DNA from: Bradyrhizobium cajani
GTDB taxonomy: Bacteria > Pseudomonadota > Alphaproteobacteria > Rhizobiales > Xanthobacteraceae
Direction of reading: 5' to 3'
Length of the DNA: 64,000 nucleotides
Assembly: GCF_009759665.1 (NCBI RefSeq)
Contig: NZ_WQNE01000039.1
Location: forward strand, 1 to 64,000
Under the pieces are notes generated by a model that made no database searches, had not been told where the DNA came from, and worked only from the letters and a program-made list of their open reading frames with translations. Below, one piece after another: positions 50,690 through 59,749 of this stretch. Each line of letters starts with the position of its first letter. Position 1 is the stretch's first letter. The translations under genes and the position numbers were made by a program.

Positions 50690-51961
50690 ATGAGACGGCG
50701 TGAATTTCTGCTCGGAGCCGCGATGCTCGCCGGCACCATGGCGCGGGGCCGCGCCGCCCCCGACATTCCTGCCCCGTCGTCAGAGGGGCTCGATCGCATC
50801 ACGGCGTATTTCGACAACGAGGTGTCGAGCGGCCGGCTGCCGGGCGCCGTGATCCTGGTCCAGCGGCACGGCAAGCCGGTCTATCTGAAGACCTTCGGCG
50901 TACGCGACGTCAGGACCGGCCTCGCCATGACGCCCGACACCATCTTCGCCATCCATTCGATGACCAAGCCGATCACCTGTCTGGGCGCGATGATGCTGAT
51001 CGACGAGGGCAAGCTCGCGCTCGCCGATCCCGTGTCGAAATACGTCCCGCTCTTTGCCGACACCAAGGTGGGTCTCGAGATCACCAACCCGGACGGCAAG
51101 CTGGAGCTTGAGCTCGTGCCGCCGGTCCGTCCCGTCAACATCGAGGATCTGCTGCGCCACACCTCGGGCATCAGCTACGATTATATCGGCGGCAAATGGG
51201 TCGAGCAGGCCTACAAGGCCGCCAACATTTTCGAAGGTGCCTTCAACAACAGGGAATTTGCCGATCGCATCGCCAAGCTGCCGCTGGCGCGGCAGCCGGG
51301 AACGTTGTGGCGATATGGCCATTCGACCGATGTCCTCGGCGCCGTCATCGAGATCATCTCGGGCCAGACGCTGTATGAATTCCTGAAAGCGCGCATCTTC
51401 GATCCGCTCGGCATGAGCAGCACCAAATTCGTGCTGGCGACGGAGGACGAGCTGGCGCGGATGGCGCGGCCGTTACCGAACGATTTCATCCTGCTCGCCG
51501 CCGAGCGCGAGCGCCTTGACCATCCCGAATGGCAGTCGGGCGGCGGCGGGCTGCTCTCGACCATCACCGACTATCAGCGCTTCTCGCAGATGCTGCTCAA
51601 CGGCGGCGAGTTCGACGGCAAGCGCTATCTGAGCCCTGCTGCGTACAAGGCCATGACGACCGATCACATCGGGCCAGGCTCCGGCGTCGGACGCGACTAT
51701 TTCTACTTCCCGGGCGACGGCTTCGGCTATGGCTATGGCCTTGCGGTGCGCACCGATCCCGGCAACGCGAAGCCGCCGCCGCCGGGCTCGCTCGGCGAGT
51801 TGAAATGGGACAGTGGCAGCGGCACCTATTTCGGCGTCGATCCCAAGCTCGACATGGTCTACCTCATGATGCAGCAGACCCAGAACGAGCGCAGCCGCAT
51901 CACGCCCGCGTTCAAGGCGCTGGTCTACGATTGCTATCCGGAGGGGCTACGCCGCCCGTGA
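50690..51961 (+). CDS. Exported beta-lactamase-fold serine hydrolase
   Basis: 423 residues; GAGGGAGGAAGCCCGG before ATG 50690. The N-terminus MRRREFLLGAAMLAGTMARG is a Tat-like signal. Catalytic motifs: S-x-x-K as SMTK (IHSMTKPITC), Tyr in RYGHSTDVLG (YGH rather than YSN), and a C-terminal KWDSGSGTYF region in place of KTG. Likely a periplasmic esterase. Overlaps the next gene tail-to-tail by 15 bases. Confidence 0.88.
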   Translation: MRRREFLLGAAMLAGTMARGRAAPDIPAPSSEGLDRITAYFDNEVSSGRLPGAVILVQRHGKPVYLKTFGVRDVRTGLAMTPDTIFAIHSMTKPITCLGAMMLIDEGKLALADPVSKYVPLFADTKVGLEITNPDGKLELELVPPVRPVNIEDLLRHTSGISYDYIGGKWVEQAYKAANIFEGAFNNREFADRIAKLPLARQPGTLWRYGHSTDVLGAVIEIISGQTLYEFLKARIFDPLGMSSTKFVLATEDELARMARPLPNDFILLAAERERLDHPEWQSGGGGLLSTITDYQRFSQMLLNGGEFDGKRYLSPAAYKAMTTDHIGPGSGVGRDYFYFPGDGFGYGYGLAVRTDPGNAKPPPPGSLGELKWDSGSGTYFGVDPKLDMVYLMMQQTQNERSRITPAFKALVYDCYPEGLRRP

Positions 51962-54409
51962 GGCGCGCTGGCCGAAATCGGCGAGCAGCTTTGCAATCTC
52001 GGCGGCGGGCCGCGCCGCGCTGAACAGGAAGCCCTGCACCTCGTTGCAGCCCTCGGCACGCAGCCAGTCGAGCTGATCCTCGGTCTCGACCCCTTCCGCC
52101 GTCGTGGTGATGTTGAGGCTGCGGCCGAGCCCGGAGATCGCGCGCACGATCGCGCCGCAGTCGGGCCGCTGCGCCAGGTCCTTGACGAAGGAGCGGTCGA
52201 TCTTGATCTTGTCGAAGGGGAAGCTGCGGAGATAGCTGAGGCTCGAATAGCCCGTGCCGAAATCGTCCATGGAGATGCCGACGCCGAGTTCGCGCAACTG
52301 ATGCAGCGTGGCGAGATTGGCATCGGTCTCGGCGAGGAAGATCGACTCGGTGATCTCGAGCTCGAGCCGTTTCGGCGACAGGCCGGACTGCGCCAGAGCG
52401 GAAATCACGACCTGAACCAGATTGCGGCTGCGGAACTGCGCCGGCGACAGATTCACCGCGACCTTGATGTCGCCCGGCCATTTCACCGCTTCGGCGCAGG
52501 CCTCGCGCAGCACCCATTCGCCGAGCTGAGAGATCAGCCCGATGTCTTCCGCGACCGGAATGAACTCCGCCGGCGAGATCATGCCCTTGTCGGGATGACG
52601 CCAGCGCAGCAGCGACTCGAAGCCGGAGATGCGGTCCGAGGCGATCGACACCAGCGGCTGGTAGTGCAGCTCGAACTCGCCATTGGCGAACGCATGGCGC
52701 AGATCGAGCTCCATGTCGCGACGCTTCTGCGCCTGGAGGTCCATCTCGCGCTCGAAGAAATGGTGCACGCCGCCGCCGTCGGACTTCGCCCGGTACAGCG
52801 CCATGTCGGCATTGCGCATCAACTCCTCCGACGTCAGGCCGTCGCCGGGCGACAGCGCGATGCCGATGCTGGCGCCGATCACCATTTCCTGGCCATCGAG
52901 CTGATACGGCGCCTTCAGCATGTCGATCAGCAGGGTTGCGCAGGCGCTGGCCTCGTTCGGCGAGACGTCGGCCGCCAGGATCACGGCGAACTCGTCGCCG
53001 CCCAGCCGGGCCGCGAGATTGGCGCCGCGGACCGCCGTGGTCAGACGCTCGGCAACCTGCTTCAACAAGCGGTCGCCGGCCGGATGCCCGAAGGAATCGT
53101 TGATGTTCTTGAACAGGTCGAGGTCGATGTAGAGCACGCCGACCCGCTTGCCGCCGGCCTGGTCGAGCGCCTGCTTCAGACGCTCCTGGAAATATTCGCG
53201 GTTCGGCAGGTCGGTGAGCCCGTCATGATGGGCCATGTGGGCGATCCGCGCCTCGGCCTTGCGCCGCTCGGTGATGTCGACCACGGCGACCAGATAGCCA
53301 TCGCGATCATCGAAGGCGACGCGGCGGCCGAAGGTCAGCACCTCGATCTCGCTGCCGTCGGCGCGCAGATGCCGCCAGTTGCGCGAGGAATGATAGGTGT
53401 CGCCGAGGCGTTCGAGCGCCTCGGCGTGGCTGTCCCATTCGTCCTGCGGCCAGATCTCGTGCAGCTTCATGCGCAGGAAGGTGACGCGGCTGTAACCGTA
53501 ATGCTGGACCGCAGAGTCGTTGACGCTGAGAAACTGCTTGGTCTCGGCGTCGAACACCCACATCGGCATCGGGTTGTTGTCGAACAGCAGGCGGAACGAG
53601 GCGTCGCGCCGCTTCAACGCGGTGACATCGGAGATCGTCAGCGAGACCACGTCGGCGAAGGCGGTGGCGCTCAGCCGGAGGTTTCGTCCGTCGCTCTCGA
53701 TCTCGAGCTGCTCGCCGCGGCCGCCGGAGACGGCCTTGAGGAGGAATTCCATGATCTCGGGTGCGGCCAGCAGGGTATTCCCCTCGCGGATCCGCCGCCA
53801 TTGGAGGGCCTCGTTCGCGACCTTCAGCAGCGCGCCCGCGCTCTTGTTGTGGTGCACGACCTGAAGATCGAACGGCTTGCCGCCGGCGTCGCGCAGCGTC
53901 GCCAGCGAGACCACCGCATCATCGGTCGACGAGAAGATCGCGTCGAGCAGATTGTATTGTACGCCACGCTCGTTGACATAGGCGCCGATCAAGGTGGCCC
54001 CCCAACGCGAAGCAGTCGGCAGCGCCAGCACGTCGTAGGTCCTGACCATGCCGTCGCGCACGCAGTGCGCACTCGCCTGGTGCGGGCGTCCGTTCGCAAG
54101 CGCGCTCGCTGCCGCTTCCGACAGCGCCGTGGCGCAGTCGGGCGACAGCTCCGAGACGGGAATGTCCCAGCGCTCCTCGCCCAGCCATTTCTGCACGTAA
54201 CGTCCGCTGCGCGACAGTTCGAGCGCGCCGTCACCCCGGAGCAGCGCGATGTGGTCGGCGAGCCGGCCGAGGCTGCCGAGCATCACGTCCTCGTAGCGCG
54301 GCAGCCGTTCACCCGGCTTCAACGCGGCACGCCATTTGCGCTGAAGCACCGGGATATCGTCAAACATTTCGGTGGCCGGTTTTCCCGACACTTTCTTCGC
54401 GGCAGTCAT
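51947..54409 (-). CDS. PAS-GGDEF-EAL cyclic-di-GMP protein
   Basis: 820 residues from ATG 54409 (GGGGA upstream). Two PAS-like regions (~110-260 and ~270-390, e.g. RLLFDNNPMPMWVFDAETKQ), GGDEF domain with ARLGGDEFAVIL and no R-x-x-D inhibitory site, then EAL domain. The EAL catalytic residues are kept: FESLLRW (Ala to Ser at the name position, Glu present), NLSPAQFR, ITESIFLAETD, SMDDFGTGYSSL, KIDRSFV and TAEGVETEDQL. Both activities are possible; diesterase more likely. No membrane segment, so soluble. Confidence 0.93.
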   Translation of the reverse strand: MTAAKKVSGKPATEMFDDIPVLQRKWRAALKPGERLPRYEDVMLGSLGRLADHIALLRGDGALELSRSGRYVQKWLGEERWDIPVSELSPDCATALSEAAASALANGRPHQASAHCVRDGMVRTYDVLALPTASRWGATLIGAYVNERGVQYNLLDAIFSSTDDAVVSLATLRDAGGKPFDLQVVHHNKSAGALLKVANEALQWRRIREGNTLLAAPEIMEFLLKAVSGGRGEQLEIESDGRNLRLSATAFADVVSLTISDVTALKRRDASFRLLFDNNPMPMWVFDAETKQFLSVNDSAVQHYGYSRVTFLRMKLHEIWPQDEWDSHAEALERLGDTYHSSRNWRHLRADGSEIEVLTFGRRVAFDDRDGYLVAVVDITERRKAEARIAHMAHHDGLTDLPNREYFQERLKQALDQAGGKRVGVLYIDLDLFKNINDSFGHPAGDRLLKQVAERLTTAVRGANLAARLGGDEFAVILAADVSPNEASACATLLIDMLKAPYQLDGQEMVIGASIGIALSPGDGLTSEELMRNADMALYRAKSDGGGVHHFFEREMDLQAQKRRDMELDLRHAFANGEFELHYQPLVSIASDRISGFESLLRWRHPDKGMISPAEFIPVAEDIGLISQLGEWVLREACAEAVKWPGDIKVAVNLSPAQFRSRNLVQVVISALAQSGLSPKRLELEITESIFLAETDANLATLHQLRELGVGISMDDFGTGYSSLSYLRSFPFDKIKIDRSFVKDLAQRPDCGAIVRAISGLGRSLNITTTAEGVETEDQLDWLRAEGCNEVQGFLFSAARPAAEIAKLLADFGQRASRAA

Positions 54410-54640
54410 GGCAGTCCCCAACGCACTATCCCGCGCCATCCAATGCAGCGGCGCTTAATGGCGTGTAAAAAGGACGCAGGCGCGGGTTCCATTCGGCGAT
54501 TATGACAGTTTTAAGTCAGGCGTTGGTTAGCGGGCGTTAGAGACTATGACGGTTGAGCGAAGGCACTGCTTTGCAATATGGGCCCCGGCGCTGCGTCCGG
54601 GGCACGAGAGCAGAGTTTGGGTCCGCACCTGTATCAGCAT

Positions 54641-54721
54641 CGTCATTGCGAGCGCAGCGAAGCAATCCAGAGTCTCTCCGCGGATACATTTCTGGATTGC
54701 TTCGCTGCGCTCGCAATGACG
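54641..54721. repeat. Interspersed palindrome, family 1 (second copy)
   Basis: Nearly identical to 32434-32513, with ends CGTCATTGCGAGCG and CGCTCGCAATGACG (perfect inverses here). It lies in the 495-base space 54410-54904 between two minus-strand genes; that space has no gene otherwise. Confidence 0.87.
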
Positions 54722-54904
54722 GAGTGTGGGGTCGACGGCGTCGCGCTTTCACCCCTCTTCCTTTGGGCTTTGGGACGGAGTGAGGCGACAATTGCGCCGT
54801 TTCCGAATTTCGGTAGAGTGGAATATTTTCGGCCATCCGGGATCCTTGCCGGCACCGTCCCGGGTATCGCTCCGCTCACCCAGGCTACGGAGCTGCGCGC
54901 TCGG

Positions 54905-55099
54905 CTAGTCCTTGCTGGACGCCGCGGAGCGATTGCGCAGATAGGCCTGCGACAACAGGAAGAACAATGCGCGCTCGCCATGATATTTGGCGGACGGCCG
55001 CGTGCGCTCGAAGCCATCGGCAAATATCTTGCCGGACTGGTCGCACACTTGCCACCGCCAGCCAAACCGCTTGCGCCTGGTGAGGATCACTTCGAACAT
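54905..55099 (-). CDS. Small conserved hypothetical protein
   Basis: 64 residues from ATG 55099 (open frame to 55138). MFEVILTRRKRFGWRWQVCD then FADGFERTRPSAKYHGERAL reads as a compact beta-rich N-terminus and a C-terminal helix. Similar short proteins (W-x-W-x-V and the FERTR segment) are frequent in Bradyrhizobium. Function unknown. Confidence 0.6.
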   Translation of the reverse strand: MFEVILTRRKRFGWRWQVCDQSGKIFADGFERTRPSAKYHGERALFFLLSQAYLRNRSAASSKD

Positions 55100-55490
55100 G
55101 CCGACGGGCTTGGTCCCCTGCTCCTGCCGGTCTCGCACGGCATACGCCCTGCTCCGGCCTCCCCCATTAGACGGATGCCCGACATATAACGCAGCAGACT
55201 GGAAAGAGAATAAAATTGATTATCGGAAACAAGTATCTTGCGCCGGCTGTGACGAAGTCGCGACGCTTTGGGAATAAGCCGATCGCACCGGTGTTTTCCC
55301 GCCCCTCGCGAATGCAGCATGATAGCGCTGACAGAGGTATTCAAGTCAGAACACAGGCGCGGCTCTGCTTGCTCGCACGCACGACAGCAGAGGTAACCAG
55401 AGATGGCATGCTCGTGCGCCGGATGAGAACTACTGAGCCGCATGCAAGTCCAACGTCTGGCAGTCTGCCGCCGAGGACCGGACGGCACCG
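55100..55490. other. Intergenic region, 391 bases
   Basis: Between two minus-strand genes. A plus-strand frame at 55216-55494 has no ribosome site, no domain and unusual composition, so I do not call it. No hairpin of note. Confidence 0.4.
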
Positions 55491-56564
55491 CTAGCGCGCG
55501 ACGACCTCGACTTCGCCGTCTACGCCGTTGACGACGTTGAAGCCGCGCTCGTAGACCTTGCCCTCGTTCTTGGCGATGGCGCGGTATTCGCCTTCGGAGA
55601 GCACGACGCGCGGGAACGCGCCGATCGATTCCTTGATGACGTCGCCGCCGGGCGTCAGCACCGACCAGGCGGTGTTGGCGAGCGCCTCGCCGCCCCTGTC
55701 GCTGACGAGCTTGAGCGTGATGACGGCGGCGCGGTGGGTGATGGTGACGTCGGTGAGCTTGCCGGCCTGGACACGGATGTCCGAGCGCACCACCGAATTG
55801 GCGTCGCCATAGTTCGAGACGATGTAGTAGGTGCCCTCCGGGATCAGCACGACGTCGCCGGCGGCGACGTTGGGCACCAGCGAGGCGCGCTCGCCGGATT
55901 CGAACTGGCTGCCCTTGTAGATCGCGAACGAGATCTGGTTCTGCGGAATGCGGCTGGTGCCGACACGGCCCTCGATGCGCAGGCCGCCGGCCGGCAGCAC
56001 GAAGGATTCGCGGTCGGTCTCGGCCTTCAGGCTGACGGTGCGCACCGCGCTGACGAGCCCGAAGGCGACGTGCACGACGTAATTGCCCGGCGGCAGCACG
56101 ATGTTGGGCGTGGCGTTGCGGTCCTCGCGGATCAGCTTGAAGGTGCCGTTCTCGTCGGGACGGTCGGCGAACACGCGCCAGACCAGACCGCTGGTGATCG
56201 CGGGAGAATCCTTGCCGTATTTTGCGGTCAGCGACAGCACGCCCTGGCCGGGCACGGCCGCGTTGAGCGGGGCTGCCGGTGGTACGGTCGTGACGGCGGG
56301 GGGCGGCATGCTGGGCGTCGCCGGCTGCATCAGGGTCGGCGGCAGGCTCGGCGGGCCGGCGCCCGGGCCGGAGGGCGGCGCGAGGCTGACGGCGCCACCG
56401 GGGTCGGGCACCGATGCGGGCGGCACGGGCGGCGGACGATCGGAGAAAAGCTGCGCCAGCGCAGCATTTTGGCCCGATGTCAGGAGGCACGCAGCAAGGA
56501 CCAGCGCCGGCAGCAGCCTGCCGCTGCGCCGCCATCCGATGATGCCGTCACCCCCGCGTGTCAT
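55491..56564 (-). CDS. Exported Pro-rich protein with beta-sandwich repeats
   Basis: 357 residues; GCAGGAGGC before ATG. Signal peptide ends AALAQ. Residues ~38-105 are a Pro/Ala linker. The rest repeats a carboxypeptidase-regulatory-like theme: NIVLPPGNYVVHVAFGLVSA, LIPEGTYYIVSNYGDAN and VVLSEGEYRAIAKNEGKVY, i.e. three strands-with-turn units of the LPPG-Y type. Such proteins are periplasmic and of unknown role in rhizobia. Confidence 0.75.
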   Translation of the reverse strand: MTRGGDGIIGWRRSGRLLPALVLAACLLTSGQNAALAQLFSDRPPPVPPASVPDPGGAVSLAPPSGPGAGPPSLPPTLMQPATPSMPPPAVTTVPPAAPLNAAVPGQGVLSLTAKYGKDSPAITSGLVWRVFADRPDENGTFKLIREDRNATPNIVLPPGNYVVHVAFGLVSAVRTVSLKAETDRESFVLPAGGLRIEGRVGTSRIPQNQISFAIYKGSQFESGERASLVPNVAAGDVVLIPEGTYYIVSNYGDANSVVRSDIRVQAGKLTDVTITHRAAVITLKLVSDRGGEALANTAWSVLTPGGDVIKESIGAFPRVVLSEGEYRAIAKNEGKVYERGFNVVNGVDGEVEVVAR

Positions 56565-56813
56565 GCCTCCTGCTTTTCACCGAAAACGCGGCAAATTCAA
56601 GCCTCAGGAACCCCAAGAAATACCGGCCGAATACGGTCGTTTGGAACCCGGTTGACGCCTGCGTGATTAGCCTCGAGGCAACCGTCCATCGCCATACTCC
56701 TGCCCCGTGCCCTTTCCAAAGCGGCATAAACCATGCTTCGCCCCGGTTCTGGCGGAGTGCAGGCGCGATGCTAGTCTGATGATTGGGGCTGGCACGGGCG
56801 GAGGAGAGTTTCG

Positions 56814-57854
56814 GTGCTGGACATGTTGAAGGGTCGGGGCGCGAACGGCTCCAATGGCGAGAAAGTTGGCGAGAAAGTCGGCTTGGGCAGCATCCGCCGG
56901 CCGGTCATTGGCCTCGCACTCGGCGGCGGCGCGGCGCGCGGCTTCGCCCATATCGGGATCCTGAGGACCCTGCTTGCCAACGGCATTGTGCCGGACGTCG
57001 TGGTCGGCACCTCGATCGGCGCCGTGGTCGGCGGTGCCTACGCGACCGGGCAGCTCGATACGCTGGAGGATTGGGGACGCAGCCTGCAAGGCGTGCGCAA
57101 TATCCTCGGCTATCTCGACATCCGCCTCAACGGCTCCGGCCTGATCGGCGGCGAGAAGCTGGCCACCCGGCTCGAGGAGGCGATCGGCCGGACCTCGATC
57201 GAGGACCTCGGCATCAAGTTCGCCGCCGTCGCGACCGAGGTCCGCACCGGCCACGAGATCTGGCTGACGCGCGGCCGCGTGGTCGACGCGATGCGCGCCT
57301 CCTATGCCCTGCCGGGGATATTTTCACCGGTCCTGATTGGCGACCGCTGGCTGGTCGACGGCGCGCTGGTGAATCCGGTGCCGGTCTCGGCCGCCCGCGC
57401 GCTCGGCGCGGAAATCGTCATCGCCGCAAATCTTTCCAGCGACATCTTCACCCATTCCACGACGATCTATTCGCACGGCGCGATGCCGCAGCCGGTCGCG
57501 CCCGAGGCCGCGGAGACGACCGCCAAGCGGCGGTTTCCGCGTCTGTTCTCGCCCGAGAAGACCGTGAAGCGCGAGTTCTTCGGCGGTGGCGGCCGGCCCG
57601 GCATCTCTTCGGTGATGGTCGATGCCTTCAACATCATGCAGGACCGCATCACCCGCGCCCGCCTCGCCGGCGATCCGCCCGATCTGTTGATCACGCCACG
57701 GGTCGGCCAGTACGGCTGGTTCGACTTCCACCGCGCCGAGGACCTGATCGGGCACGGCGTGCGCGCCGCCGAGCGCGCGCTGGACTCGATCCAGGAAGCG
57801 ATCCACGTGCTGGCGCCGGCGCCCGAGGGCGCCGCACCGACGGCAAACGAGTGA
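56814..57854 (+). CDS. Patatin-like phospholipase (RssA type)
   Basis: 346 residues from GTG 56814, GGAGGAGAG just upstream. Oxyanion GLALGGGAARGFAHIGIL, nucleophile GTSIGAVVGG and dyad Asp in LVDGALVNPVPVS. No signal peptide. Cytoplasmic or membrane-associated lipid acyl hydrolase. The C-terminal ~60 residues (TRARLAGDPPDLLITPRVG onward) are the typical RssA-like end. Confidence 0.93.
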   Translation: MLDMLKGRGANGSNGEKVGEKVGLGSIRRPVIGLALGGGAARGFAHIGILRTLLANGIVPDVVVGTSIGAVVGGAYATGQLDTLEDWGRSLQGVRNILGYLDIRLNGSGLIGGEKLATRLEEAIGRTSIEDLGIKFAAVATEVRTGHEIWLTRGRVVDAMRASYALPGIFSPVLIGDRWLVDGALVNPVPVSAARALGAEIVIAANLSSDIFTHSTTIYSHGAMPQPVAPEAAETTAKRRFPRLFSPEKTVKREFFGGGGRPGISSVMVDAFNIMQDRITRARLAGDPPDLLITPRVGQYGWFDFHRAEDLIGHGVRAAERALDSIQEAIHVLAPAPEGAAPTANE

Positions 57855-57860
57855 GGCCGG

Positions 57861-58289
57861 TCAGGCCGTCTTGATGTAATCGCGCAGGGCTTCCTGCTCG
57901 GACTCGTATTCCTGGACGCGGCGCTTGACGATGTCGCCGATCGAGATCAGGCCGACCACCTTGCCATTCTCGATGACGGGCAGATGGCGGAACTTGCCGG
58001 TGGTCATGGTCTCCATGAGCTCGGCGACCGTGTCGGTCTCCTTGCAGGTCACGACCTTGCGGGTCATGACTTGGGTGACCGGCTCCTCCAGCACGCCGGC
58101 GCCGCGCTCGCCCAGCACGCGGACGATGTCACGCTCCGACAGGATGCCTTCCAGCCGGCTCTGGTCCATCACCAGCACCGCGCCGATCTTCTTCTCGCCC
58201 AGCAGCTTCACCGCAGCCGACAGCTTGGCGTCGGGTTCGACGCTCATGATCTGATGGCCCTTGGTGTTGAGAATGGAACGTACCGTCAT
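57861..58289 (-). CDS. Two-CBS-domain protein
   Basis: 142 residues from ATG 58289, AGGAGGCGACA upstream. Two CBS domains: SILNTKGHQIMSVEPDAKLS ... LEGILSERDIVRVL and VMTRKVVTCKETDTVAELME ... VIENGKVVGLISIGDIVK. It probably senses adenosine nucleotides and controls another protein. Convergent with the patatin gene (6 bases apart). Confidence 0.92.
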   Translation of the reverse strand: MTVRSILNTKGHQIMSVEPDAKLSAAVKLLGEKKIGAVLVMDQSRLEGILSERDIVRVLGERGAGVLEEPVTQVMTRKVVTCKETDTVAELMETMTTGKFRHLPVIENGKVVGLISIGDIVKRRVQEYESEQEALRDYIKTA

Positions 58290-58477
58290 TGTCGCCTCCT
58301 GAATCGGAGCCGTCCGCCTTTGAGCGGTCCGGACTTGTTCGCGAGTCTTCAACTAACAGTTTCAGCGCCGATTTCACGCTCGTGCGCTTGGCGAAGCATC
58401 GCCGCTAGCGGCCTGTCGCTTCGGAACATTCTTCTAAGGAATGATGGATGAATTCGGGCGGCGCCGCAAGCGCCGCT

Positions 58478-59371
58478 TCAAATACGATCTGAAACGTCCT
58501 GTGATGACGCATCCGCAACATCGCTTCGCACGCGCGGCACGGGATCAAACAAAGCGAACAGCAACAGGCCTGCGAAGAAGCCGCCGATATGGGCCTGCCA
58601 GGCGACGCTCGTGGTCTCGGCGTCGACCCCAATCGCACCGACGCCGAAGATGATGTTGACGCCGAACCAGACCGCGAGGAAGCCGACCACCCGCCCGTCG
58701 CGCAGCGCGCGCGACAGCGGCAGTGCCGGAACCTTTGCGGCGGTATCGGCATCCGAGCGGCTGAACGACAGGAAGCTGCCGCGCACGAAGGCGAAACGGA
58801 TCGCCGCCGCCATCGCCCCCGACACCGAGGCCGAGGCGCCGATCATCGGCGCCACCGCATGCTCATGGGTGACGAGATGGGCGAGCGCGCCGGCCGCCGC
58901 GGTCACCGCCAGGAACACGAAGAACCTGATGGCGCCAAAGCGCCGCGCCAGCGCGCTGCCGAACGGCAGCAGCCACAGCACGTTGAAGCCGAGATGGGTC
59001 AGATTGGCGTGCAGCAGCGAATAGGTGACGAAGGTCCAGACCTTCGCACCCGCCCCGCCCGGGATCTGCAAATTGAGCAGCGAGGAATCGTAGCGCTTCG
59101 GGATGAAGCCGAAGACGTCGATGGTCCAGTTCTCGATCTCCGGCGGCAGCAGCACCCGCAGATGGATCACGGCGAGCAGGACGATATAGGCGGTCAACGC
59201 CACGGGCAGCGTCAGGATCGGCTCGCGCGGAGCCTCTTCACTGACGGCCGGCAGAACCGGAGAATCCTGCGGCGACGAATCTTGCGGGGAATCCAAGGCA
59301 GCTTCGCTTTCAGACGCGATCGGAGCGACAGCTTGGAGATAGTCGCCTTTGCCGGCCTCGCGCAAGTGCAC
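58478..59371 (-). CDS. Rhomboid-family intramembrane serine protease
   Basis: 297 residues from GTG 59371; start uncertain because this codon touches the T-run of a terminator. After a ~50-residue acidic, Ser/Pro-rich head come six membrane helices. HANLTHLGFNVLWLLPFG carries the N-box, the nucleophile is in MIGASASVSGAMAAA, and the dyad His in WQAHIGGFFAGLLLF. Inner membrane. Catalytic residues complete. Confidence 0.9.
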   Translation of the reverse strand: MHLREAGKGDYLQAVAPIASESEAALDSPQDSSPQDSPVLPAVSEEAPREPILTLPVALTAYIVLLAVIHLRVLLPPEIENWTIDVFGFIPKRYDSSLLNLQIPGGAGAKVWTFVTYSLLHANLTHLGFNVLWLLPFGSALARRFGAIRFFVFLAVTAAAGALAHLVTHEHAVAPMIGASASVSGAMAAAIRFAFVRGSFLSFSRSDADTAAKVPALPLSRALRDGRVVGFLAVWFGVNIIFGVGAIGVDAETTSVAWQAHIGGFFAGLLLFALFDPVPRVRSDVADASSQDVSDRI

Positions 59372-59406
59372 AAAAGGAAAAGGGAGGGCCCTGGGAAAGC
59401 CCTCCC
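59372..59406 (-). terminator. Intrinsic terminator directly before the rhomboid gene
   Basis: On the minus strand GGGAGGGC, an 8-9-base loop and GCCCTCCC, then TTTTCCTTTT. It ends transcription coming from 59575 and abuts the rhomboid start. Confidence 0.8.
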
Positions 59407-59575
59407 CGTCCGTGTCGGCCTTCCGGTACCCCTGGGAATAAGGTGTATCCCCACCCCTCCCCGCGGCCCGCGACCAAACTGTTTGACGCCCGTGTACAGG
59501 CCTCGCCGAGAACCTAGAAGAAAGCGGCGAGGCTTGCGACCGCGATCACCATAACAGGGCAGCTGCCCGGGCAAA
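59407..59575 (-). ncRNA. Candidate structured small RNA, family undecided
   Basis: About 170 bases without a plausible ORF are followed by a strong terminator. The minus-strand sequence folds well: a 12-bp palindrome GGGCAGCTGCCC at the 5' side, a 9-bp stem GCCTCGCCG/CGGCGAGGC (59525-59533 with 59500-59508, 16-base loop) and GGGGATA/TATTCCC. Size, GC content and terminator are what I would expect of a 6S-like or other housekeeping sRNA, but I see no motif that settles the family. An attenuating leader of the rhomboid gene is the alternative. Confidence 0.4.
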
Positions 59576-59583
59576 GCGCATAG

Positions 59584-59598
59584 TTAACTTAACGTTAA
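59584..59598. promoter_or_regulatory. CtrA-type box TTAA-N7-TTAA
   Basis: TTAACTTAACGTTAA, an exact consensus CtrA site, sits between the candidate RNA (minus) and the PAS protein gene (plus, start 59750). A perfect 8-bp hairpin (59700-59719) lies in the leader of the latter. Confidence 0.5.
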
Positions 59599-59749
59599 CG
59601 GCGTAAAGGCGGCCCCGACCGGGGCGAAAACGCCCGTGCGGCATGGACGCTGCAAATCCCCTCCTGCACAACAACGAAAGGGATCGTGGGTGCGCTGAAG
59701 CGGGACAGGTTTGTCCCGCACGGTTGCGCCCCGGGGCAAGCGTTCAGTC

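Noticed and set aside
52301..54505. 734-codon plus-strand frame
   Set aside because: Antisense shadow of the PAS-GGDEF-EAL gene.
59212..59574. 120-codon minus-strand frame across the terminator before rhomboid
   Set aside because: It runs through a strong terminator and has Arg/Gly/Pro shadow composition.
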